Positions 32,949 through 40,028 of a stretch of 49,435 nucleotides of DNA are shown here, piece by piece. Source of the stretch: CAG-390 sp003523225 (GTDB taxonomy: Bacteria > Bacillota > Clostridia > Oscillospirales > CAG-272); NCBI GenBank assembly GCA_902461815.1, contig CABPZE010000012.1:1-49435 (forward strand), written 5' to 3'. Numbering within the stretch: the first letter of the stretch is position 1; every line of letters starts with the position of its first letter. A model generated the notes under the pieces. It was not told where the DNA came from and searched no databases. It worked only from the letters and a program-made list of their open reading frames with translations. The position numbers and the translations under genes are program-made.

Positions 32949-34826
32949 TCAGGTGTAGCGCGGGTCAAACAGCCTTGCCTTGTAAAAGGCGCGGGTGGGA
33001 AACACGACCTCGGACAGAATATTCCCCTGCGCGTCAAACAGCAGGAAGCGGTCGGTGTCGTGCGCAGCATAAACATTCGCCGCCACGGTGCGGATCATCC
33101 TGCCGTCCTCAAGGTTGCCTATGCACTTGACGCTTCCGGTGCTGACAGACCCCGGAGCATCCGAAAAGCTGCCGCTTGACTTGTCAAACAGCACAATATT
33201 TGCTCCGCCTATCCACATTTTGTCGCTGTCCCCCATGACGGCGGAAATATCATGTCCCCCGCTTTTCGGGATGGAAGCGCCGTAAAGGCTTATCTCGGAG
33301 AGCTTTGCCTCCTCGCCCTCGCCGACGACCTCAAACGCAATTATTTTCTTTGTTCCCAGCGTCCACAGCACGCCGCGAACATCGTCCCAGATAACTCCGT
33401 GCGCTCCTTCAAGCGCTATCGACTGATACTGCTTTACTATTTTACCGTCAGCGTCTGCGGGATAAAAACGCACGCACGCTTTGCTTTCATCCCCGTTGCC
33501 CGAGCAGGCGACGGCGACCGCACCGCACGGCAGATACTCAATTGAATGAGGACCGTACCCCGGCGCGGAGGTGCTGAAAACGCGCTTCCCCGACGGGTAT
33601 TCGGCTACGGCGATACAGCCCGAGGAGGAAGTGATGCCAAGCACATATGTGCCAAGCACCTCGCTGTACCGCAGACGGCATTCGTCTATGCGGTTGCCGT
33701 ATCCCGACGTGTTAAAGCCCTCTCCGGGGGTAGGCGCAAAGCTCCAAAGCGCCTTGGCGTTTGAGCCGTCGGCAATATCTACCACAACGCAGGCGGCGTT
33801 TTTCTGGTCGGCAAGCGCCACGCGTGTCCCGCCTACAATTCCAAGGGCATCGTCGGGGTACACGGCAGGGGAATACTTTTCCGCTGTCGCCTCGGTCAGC
33901 TCAATGCTGACCTCGCCCGACGCACCGCTTATATACCGTTCGATAAATGCGCGTGCAGCCGCGACGGCTCTGCCCTTGTCACCGCCGACAAGCACCGAAG
34001 CCGCACCTCCCCGTGCGCCGCCTATACAAAATTCGCCCTCGGCGCAGGGGACTGCCCCCGTCGCGGTCCTTCCGGTAAGGATCGCCGGACCTCCCGACGC
34101 CTTTTTTTCGGCAACCACAGGCAATGTAATTCCGGTCTTATCGGTGATCGCCGCCGCGATGAGCAAGGAAGCGTACTTTTCATCCCGATTCGCGGAATCC
34201 GGAATCACGATCTCATATTCTCCGATATCATGTCCGCAAAGGGTCAGCCGTGTTATTGTGTAGTCTGCCGCAAAGGTATAACAAAAGCCCTCGCTGATCT
34301 CAACCGCTCCGCCGTCCGCCGCAGTCCTGACAAAATGCTCAATGAAATATTCGACAGCCCCGGCAGTTGCGGGGTCACTGCCGCCGACTATCACTATCCT
34401 TCCGCTTGCCGCGTCAACACGTATGCAGAAATCATCTGCCTTAAGCCCCTCAAGCGCCGCGGCGCTCTCGGCACGGTTTGTCCCGCCTATAAGTATTTCC
34501 TTTGCCTGAGCCGGAAGCTCGGATACGTCCTTTACCCAGTCCTCAATAACCTCCGGCTCGGTGGCAGCATACTCCTTAAATGCGGCGCGCAGCCCGTTTA
34601 CCGCGTCCTTCAGCAAATCGCCGTAGTTCTTTTCGGGGCGGATGATCGTGTACTCCGTCGCGCCCCCTGCGGCAAGAGAAATCATTGCCGGCGGCTCGTC
34701 GGAGGTAGCCTCAGCGTCGCCCGTGTTCACCGGCGTGCACGCGCCAAGCAGCATACATACCGTCATAAGCAAAGCAACTATCCCCCAAGCCTTATGTCTT
34801 GTGTCCCGGCAACAGCAACGCGTCAT
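32949..34826 (-). CDS. Secreted lipoprotein with DUF6528-like C-terminal region
   Basis: 625 aa. A basic, Cys-rich start leads into a lipoprotein signal with lipobox LLGAC near residue 30. Residues about 55-330 look like two alpha/beta modules (EILIGGTNRAES and then the similar ILTGRTATGAVP region), a repeat of the kind seen before glycoside-hydrolase catalytic domains. From about 335 the chain is beta-propeller-like (VALADQKNAACVVVDI, GYGPHSIEYLPCG, GGHDISAVMG), which I associate with DUF6528. Function unknown; extracellular carbohydrate binding is plausible. Its ATG overlaps the stop of the epimerase gene by one base (TGATG), so the pair is coupled. Confidence 0.7.
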   Translation of the reverse strand: MTRCCCRDTRHKAWGIVALLMTVCMLLGACTPVNTGDAEATSDEPPAMISLAAGGATEYTIIRPEKNYGDLLKDAVNGLRAAFKEYAATEPEVIEDWVKDVSELPAQAKEILIGGTNRAESAAALEGLKADDFCIRVDAASGRIVIVGGSDPATAGAVEYFIEHFVRTAADGGAVEISEGFCYTFAADYTITRLTLCGHDIGEYEIVIPDSANRDEKYASLLIAAAITDKTGITLPVVAEKKASGGPAILTGRTATGAVPCAEGEFCIGGARGGAASVLVGGDKGRAVAAARAFIERYISGASGEVSIELTEATAEKYSPAVYPDDALGIVGGTRVALADQKNAACVVVDIADGSNAKALWSFAPTPGEGFNTSGYGNRIDECRLRYSEVLGTYVLGITSSSGCIAVAEYPSGKRVFSTSAPGYGPHSIEYLPCGAVAVACSGNGDESKACVRFYPADADGKIVKQYQSIALEGAHGVIWDDVRGVLWTLGTKKIIAFEVVGEGEEAKLSEISLYGASIPKSGGHDISAVMGDSDKMWIGGANIVLFDKSSGSFSDAPGSVSTGSVKCIGNLEDGRMIRTVAANVYAAHDTDRFLLFDAQGNILSEVVFPTRAFYKARLFDPRYT

Positions 34827-35689
34827 CAGACCTCGCCTCCGTCACACATCGCGGCAAATCTTTCCGCCGCGACATAACTCTCGCGCACAAACTCCTCAAA
34901 GCTCATTCTCTCATATCTTGTGTCGGGATTCTGCGGAACTTTTTTCTTTGAGGTCAGCTCAAGCGTAAGTGTGCCGGAGTATCCCGCCGCGCGAATCTTT
35001 GCCGCTGCGGCATTCCAATCTACGGTTCCGTCAAAAGGCATATAATGAACATCGTCATGCCAGGTTATTGCCGGCGGATGCTCGACGATTCCGAGATTAT
35101 CGTTAATGTGGGTGCAGATAAGCCGGTCACCGTACAACGCCATCATGTCTATGTCCGGGGTGTAGCAGTTGTTGTGCCCCGTGTCCCAGCAAAAGCCGAC
35201 CTGCTTCATATCCCGCGCAAGCCCGAAAAGGAATGCAAGATGCTCGGGAATTTCAAGATTCTCAAGCGCTATCCTGACGCCGCGTTCCCCGGCGCGGTCA
35301 AATATAGCGCGGAAGCGCTCCGCTCCCACCGCGGAAGGCGGAGGCGCCACAGCCGCCACGGTGACATGTGTCACCATGATCCCGATACCGTTGTCGGCAC
35401 AGCAATCGACATTGCGAAGAAGCATATCGCGGTAGTCGTCACCGTCAACACCGTCAAGCCAAAGGCAGTTCATACCGGCAAACGGAGCGTGCAGCGTCTC
35501 ATATTCAAGCCCCAGCGCCTCGCCGCGCTCGCGCAGCTCACTTATGGGTGCAGTATCGCTCCACATAGTGAAGAAGGCGGAAAAACCCGCGTCCTTTATT
35601 ACTCTCAGCTGTTCCGACTTCGGCACATTATAGCCCATTCCAAGGCAGGTGCCGAGCTTTCTTTTACTGTTTATATTATTATCTTTCAT
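34826..35689 (-). CDS. Sugar phosphate isomerase/epimerase-like TIM-barrel protein
   Basis: 287 aa of the xylose-isomerase-like/AP-endonuclease-2 barrel family. Metal-ligand-like residues are in IALENLEI, FCWDTGHNN, CTHINDN and the last strand TLTLELTS, the usual Glu-Asp-His-Glu arrangement. Members isomerise or epimerise keto-sugars or inositol derivatives. The start is set at ATG 35689 with GGGG 8 bases upstream; the frame runs further up but through the promoter at 35745-35773. It is divergent from the solute-binding lipoprotein at 35935 and coupled to the secreted lipoprotein downstream, a likely sugar-use locus. Confidence 0.85.
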   Translation of the reverse strand: MKDNNINSKRKLGTCLGMGYNVPKSEQLRVIKDAGFSAFFTMWSDTAPISELRERGEALGLEYETLHAPFAGMNCLWLDGVDGDDYRDMLLRNVDCCADNGIGIMVTHVTVAAVAPPPSAVGAERFRAIFDRAGERGVRIALENLEIPEHLAFLFGLARDMKQVGFCWDTGHNNCYTPDIDMMALYGDRLICTHINDNLGIVEHPPAITWHDDVHYMPFDGTVDWNAAAAKIRAAGYSGTLTLELTSKKKVPQNPDTRYERMSFEEFVRESYVAAERFAAMCDGGEV

Positions 35690-35744
35690 TGTGTTTTCCC
35701 CGCTCCGATAAATATATCGGTTTGACCTTGTTATGTACTTATAC

Positions 35745-35773
35745 ATTTTACTCTTTGTGAGGGCAAAAGTCAA
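35745..35773 (-). promoter_or_regulatory. Promoter of the epimerase-lipoprotein pair
   Basis: Minus strand TTGACT (35773-35768), 17-base spacer, TAAAAT (35750-35745). Confidence 0.55.
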
Positions 35774-35934
35774 CCGGAAGCGGGGTTTTCATCATATTTC
35801 ACAAAATGCGGACTCCATTTTTGCACACAATGCCAAATTATCCGGGCGAGGTGCTTTTTTACCGTCTCCGATTATTGATTTTTTACGGCGGATATGGTAT
35901 CATTAATATAACAACATCAAATCCGGAGGTAAAA

Positions 35935-37419
35935 ATGAATAAAAGCTCCACGACCCGCGCCACCGCCGCGCTGATGGCACTTCTTGTGCTTTGCGGTCTG
36001 CTTTTCGGCTGTTCGGAAAAGCCGGAAGAGCCTACCGACACAACGGTTTCCGAGGCGACAGTTGACACCCAACCGGAAGAAACCAAATTTGACCCCTTTG
36101 CACACCTTGGCGACACCGACGAATACAGGGATTCGGAATTTTGCTTTCTGAACGGCTGTACCGCCTCTTGGTTCACGCGCAACTCGGTGCTTTCCGACGA
36201 GCTTGACGGCGACGCCGTAAGTATTGCAGTCGCACGGCGCAACGACAGAGTCAAGCAGAAATACGGAGTGACGATCACAGAAATTTCAGACTCCAACTAC
36301 CGCACCAGCGTCGAAACCGCAATAAACACCAACGACCTTTACTTTGACGTTGCCATGATAACACTTATGCACGTCTATCCGATGGCACAGCGTCATTTCT
36401 TCTACGACTATCACGACCTCGAAGCCGTTGACCTTTCCGAGCCCTGGTGGGATCAGAACGCCGTAAACGACCTTTCGGTCTGCGGCAAGCTGTATTTCTG
36501 CACCGGCTCCTTTGACACCACCCGCTTTGACAGCATCCGCTGCCTTGCCTTCAACAAGGATCTGCTCACATCTCTGGGACTTGAAAGCCCCTACACCCTT
36601 GTGGACGAGAACCGCTGGACGATCGACAAATTCATTGAAATGGGTCAGGCGGCGCAGATAGACTACGGCGAGGACAGCCGCTTTACCGATGAGGACACCT
36701 ACGGTCTTGCGTCCTATGACTCAATAATCTGCGATATGCTGCTTTCGGGCTGCGGAATAAAATACCTGACCAAAAACTCTGACGACGAAATAATATACGA
36801 CATGGACACCGATCGCCTTACAATTGCGGTGGACAAAATACGCGGCATCCTTCACACCCCGGGCTTTACCTTTGACTCAAATTCCAGCGCGATGAAGCCC
36901 TATCTGCGCGGCATGGACGACCGCGTGCTTGAACAGCTTTTAATTGAAGGCAAAGCGCTGTTTTACAGCGAATGCCTTGCCAACACCCGCTATTTCCGCG
37001 AATCGAGCATGGCATACGGCATAATTCCGCCCCCGAAGTATGACGAGGATCAGGAAAGATATTATTCCATCATGATAAACCCCTTCGTCTACACCATCCC
37101 CGCAGTCTCGGACGATCCTCAGCGCACCGGATTCCTGCTTGACGCGTTAATGGCGGCGTCGCACGACACTGTCGTTCCCGCATATTACGACATTACCCTT
37201 GTGGGCAAGATCGCACGCGACCCCGAAACGGTCAGAATGCTCGGCATCGTATTTGACAGCCTCTCCTACAATATACATATTTCAAACGTAACGGTGCGCT
37301 CAACGATTCAGTCGCAGATAATCAGCAACTCCTCAAGCGTTGTCAGCGCATTGAAGCGTATTTCGGGCATCATCCCCAAAACGCTTGAACAGGTAAACGG
37401 CGCTATGCGCGGAAGCTGA
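35935..37419 (+). CDS. Extracellular solute-binding lipoprotein (family 1-like), intact
   Basis: 494 aa. Lipoprotein signal with lipobox LFGC (Cys26), an acidic Thr/Glu-rich linker, then a two-lobe binding protein: MITLMHVYPMAQ, EPWWDQNAVNDL, GKLYFCTGSFD, ENRWTIDKFIEMG and a carboxy-terminal PAYYDITLVGKI. It is paralogous to the lipoproteins at <1-1365 and 37766-39265. ATG 35935 is preceded by GGAGG 5 bases upstream; the upstream extension of the frame lacks a site. No permease follows, so it may pair with an unlinked ABC system or act as a receptor. Confidence 0.85.
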   Translation: MNKSSTTRATAALMALLVLCGLLFGCSEKPEEPTDTTVSEATVDTQPEETKFDPFAHLGDTDEYRDSEFCFLNGCTASWFTRNSVLSDELDGDAVSIAVARRNDRVKQKYGVTITEISDSNYRTSVETAINTNDLYFDVAMITLMHVYPMAQRHFFYDYHDLEAVDLSEPWWDQNAVNDLSVCGKLYFCTGSFDTTRFDSIRCLAFNKDLLTSLGLESPYTLVDENRWTIDKFIEMGQAAQIDYGEDSRFTDEDTYGLASYDSIICDMLLSGCGIKYLTKNSDDEIIYDMDTDRLTIAVDKIRGILHTPGFTFDSNSSAMKPYLRGMDDRVLEQLLIEGKALFYSECLANTRYFRESSMAYGIIPPPKYDEDQERYYSIMINPFVYTIPAVSDDPQRTGFLLDALMAASHDTVVPAYYDITLVGKIARDPETVRMLGIVFDSLSYNIHISNVTVRSTIQSQIISNSSSVVSALKRISGIIPKTLEQVNGAMRGS

Positions 37420-37502
37420 GTAAAAAACTAACCTTTACGGCTCGGAACGCAAAATTATCCGCCCCCGGACATCCCGCGCGGATAACACACAAAACTAAAA
37501 TC

Positions 37503-37544
37503 AATCCCCCGGTCGCCGCGACTTGTCGCGGCGACCGGGGGATT
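37503..37544 (+). terminator. Terminator of the intact solute-binding gene
   Basis: 20-bp perfect arms beginning AATCCCCCGGTCGCC, loop TT, with TTTT at the foot of the right arm. The 80 bases before it hold no gene. Confidence 0.85.
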
Positions 37545-37661
37545 TTACTGCATTGCTTTTTTAAGCTCAACGGAAGTCGGGGAATCGCCCAGCTCCCTGT
37601 ATGTACGCCGGATTATATACGCGGCTATAAAGAAGGTCAGAATATCCGCCGCAGGGAAGGA
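37545..37661 (-). pseudogene. C-terminal remnant of a MATE transporter
   Basis: A 38-codon open stretch ending TAA reads SFPAADILTFFIAAYIIR and then RTYRELGD. It matches the last membrane segment of MATE exporters; the MATE protein at 8779 has SFPISWLLTTLAAYVC in the same place. Upstream of it there is only a terminator hairpin, so the rest of the gene has been deleted. Confidence 0.75.
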
Positions 37662-37685
37662 CGCTGCTGATTTTGGGTAAGGAAA

Positions 37686-37723
37686 TGCCCCGCACGGGAC
37701 TGTAAAGCTCACCGTGCGGGGCA
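37686..37723. terminator. Hairpin ending the broken solute-binding gene
   Basis: TGCCCCGCACGG / CCGTGCGGGGCA, 12-bp arms with a 14-base loop. On the minus strand it follows the stop at 37766; on the plus strand GTTTT follows. Confidence 0.7.
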
Positions 37724-37765
37724 GTTTTATGTTCAGTACAGAGTCCTTGGGGACACGGAAGTCAG

Positions 37766-39265
37766 TTATTCAGAATCCTGAAGGCTGCGTATTGAGCCCT
37801 GAAGGCGCGTAAGGCTGTTGGTCACCGACAGCTTGAGCGCTTTGAACTTTGACGCTGTGGTGTCGGTCTTGCCTGTAACTATCGTGCGCGGCGCCTGATG
37901 CACCGAGTTAAGAGACTTGGTGTATATCACTCCGGCGTCGATGTATACGCTTTCGTATATCTTGTCAAGCATATCCCAGGAGGCGTTATCCTGCATATAT
38001 CTTGACTTCAGCACCACATTGTAATAAACCGGAACGACGTATACATAGCTGCTCCATGCCTTGTATTCAAGCACTGCGCCCAGCATCTGTGCGCGCTCGT
38101 CGTCAACGGGCTGGCAGATACCGAATGCCGTGAACTGGTCGTGAAGGAAGGTCTGATAGCCGTCCTGCTCCTCATCGAGCTTCGGCATCGGGATCACGCC
38201 GTATTTGTCCTTCATACTGCGCAGATACTCGGTCTCGGAGGCGCAAAGGCGCAGAGTCGCGGTAGCGGCAAGTCCCTCGGAGAACATTTTGCTGACCGAA
38301 TTCTGACGGTCGCTGTCGCCGCCCGAGGTTACAATGTAGGAATTTGCATCGTAAAACAGTGCAATAACACGCTGCATGGTGTTTGAAAGCCGATCCACAT
38401 CCACGGAATATTCAAACCAGTTGTCAGCGTTCTTTGTAAGTATCGGATTCTTGCAGCTTGATCAGTAAGGGTCTATGTAGGAAAGTGTGGAGGATACCAG
38501 TCCGACCGAATCCCCGTCGGTAACAGTTCCGCTGCTGTCTCTGTCAATGTAGAAATCCTTGCCAAGGCGTATCTGATAGTCAAGAGTCCATTTGCCCTCG
38601 TTGACCACGTCAAACAGCGAGCGCTCGCCCCTCGACTCAAGCAGGTCGCGGTTGAAGAAGGTCACGAACATAAGCCTGTAAAGCGCAAGAGAAGCAGCTC
38701 CGGTGCACATATACTGCCCTTTGCCTATCGACGCGACCTCATTGAAGCCCTGTGACCAGTACGGCGCGGAAAGATCAAGATTTTCAAGGTTATAAAGGTT
38801 GTAAAGTATACCTTCCCCGGTGTACATGATGGTCGAATAACAGCTGTTGGCAATGATGTCGTAAAGATGATCTCCCGTGCTGAGCGCATTTTTGACCTTT
38901 TCGGTAACCGCGTACTGGTTGCCTGTGATCTTTTCATTGCGGAGGGTTATTCCGAAGCGGTTTTCAATATCGTCGTTGCGTTTGCGGATAGCGGAGTGAA
39001 GCATATCGCCGTCATCCTCTTCAACCGATATCTCGTCGCGGACAAAGTCGGCGTCACGGCTGACAAATACGACCGTCTCACCGTTAAACACAAGATCCTT
39101 CGGCAGGGAGTTGGTGACGCCCTCGCTTTCGGGAGTCGCGGTCGTCTCAGCGAGCGGAGCCGTACTTGTGTTTTCATCACCCACATTACCCGTATTATCG
39201 GCACAGGAGGTAAGAGCGAATAAAAGCATCAGCGCCGCAAGCAGCAGAGATATAAATTTCCTCAT
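37766..39265 (-). pseudogene. Solute-binding lipoprotein gene interrupted by an in-frame TGA
   Basis: Codons 1-267 (39265-38465) encode a lipoprotein with lipobox ALTSC (Cys21) and the family motifs APYWSQGFNEV and EGKWTLDYQIRLG. A TGA at 38464-38462 stops it. The same frame then continues without another stop to 37766, and these 232 codons align with the intact paralogue at 35935 without any gap: LSYIDPY-stop-SSCKNPI against SIICDMLLSGCGIKY, through TKNADN/TKNSDD and VDVDRL/MDTDRL. The stop stands where the paralogue has Leu. Read through, the product would be 499 aa, the family's length. It is most simply a recent nonsense mutation. A truncated secreted product or a base error in the assembly is possible. 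Confidence 0.8.
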
Positions 39266-39323
39266 GTCTTTTTTCTCCCTGTGATGTAAAGTTTTGTTGT
39301 CTGGAAAGTTTTACCCTATAGCT

Positions 39324-39352
39324 ATTATACTATATTACACGCATCAAATCAA
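39324..39352 (-). promoter_or_regulatory. Promoter of the broken solute-binding gene
   Basis: Minus strand TTGATT (39352-39347), 17-base spacer, TATAAT (39329-39324). The promoter and a GGGAG site 9 bases before the ATG are intact. The bases from 39353 to 39545 are AT-rich and show no gene. Confidence 0.7.
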
Positions 39353-39545
39353 CAACATTGCGAAATTTATTTGTGCAATCTGAAAAATTAAATTACACAT
39401 ATCCGGCGCGGCGTGTTATATCGCAATTGCATTTTATTTACCAAATATCCCGTAGGTCGGAGGTGTGCAGCACATATAAACCTTTTTTAAAAGATCGAAG
39501 AAAGCTTTTTATCATTTAACCGCCGGAAAAGTCATCACAATAGAT

Positions 39546-39587
39546 AAACCCCGTGCCGCCGCACATAAGTGCTCAGGCACGGGGTTT
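39546..39587 (-). terminator. Terminator of the rimP-infB-NUDIX operon
   Basis: AAACCCCGTGCC / GGCACGGGGTTT, 12-bp arms with an 18-base loop, 19 bases past the NUDIX stop. Confidence 0.75.
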
Positions 39588-39605
39588 AATATTTCATAAT
39601 TAAGC

Positions 39606-40025
39606 TCAGACTTCGGCAAGCTCGGGTGTCAGCATAGCGGCACGTAGAACGATGCGGTCATTCTCATGCACCAGATAACGCTCGGCGCGGTCAAGCCGCA
39701 CCCACTCAACGTCGGCTATCTCCCCCTCACGCGCCGCAGTTTCTGCGCAGTCGGTGAAAGCGAGAAAATATACTACCTCTTTGCTTATTCCGGGCGCGGG
39801 ATGGTAATTCACCGTTTTGCGGAATGCAGAAGTTATTTTTATACGCACCGAAGTCTCCTCAAAGACCTCGCGCTCGGCGGTCATAAGCTCCGTCTCTCCA
39901 ACCTCTACATGCCCTTTAGGAAATGAGCGATTGCCGCCGCGCCGCTGGCGGATCATCAGAATATACGGTTTTCCGTCCTTGCCGCGGCGAACCACCAGCG
40001 CGCCGCAGGATTTTTCATGAATCAT
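39606..40025 (-). CDS. NUDIX hydrolase (Ap4A-hydrolase-like)
   Basis: 139 aa. The NUDIX box is complete: GHVEVGETELMTAEREVFEE then TSVRI, matching G-x5-E-x7-R-E-U-x-E-E-x-G-U apart from Ser at the last Gly. The start SCGALVVRRGKDGKPYILMI and the GNRSFPKGHVE run resemble bacterial diadenosine-tetraphosphate hydrolases. It would remove nucleotide diphosphates linked to another moiety. It starts three bases after the infB stop, so it is in the same operon, in the place where rbfA usually lies. Confidence 0.88.
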   Translation of the reverse strand: MIHEKSCGALVVRRGKDGKPYILMIRQRRGGNRSFPKGHVEVGETELMTAEREVFEETSVRIKITSAFRKTVNYHPAPGISKEVVYFLAFTDCAETAAREGEIADVEWVRLDRAERYLVHENDRIVLRAAMLTPELAEV

Positions 40026-40028
40026 GAC

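Noticed and set aside
38462..38464. Selenocysteine or genome-wide TGA recoding at the in-frame TGA
   Set aside because: Many genes here end in TGA, no stable stem follows the codon as a SECIS would, and the aligned residue is Leu, not Cys.
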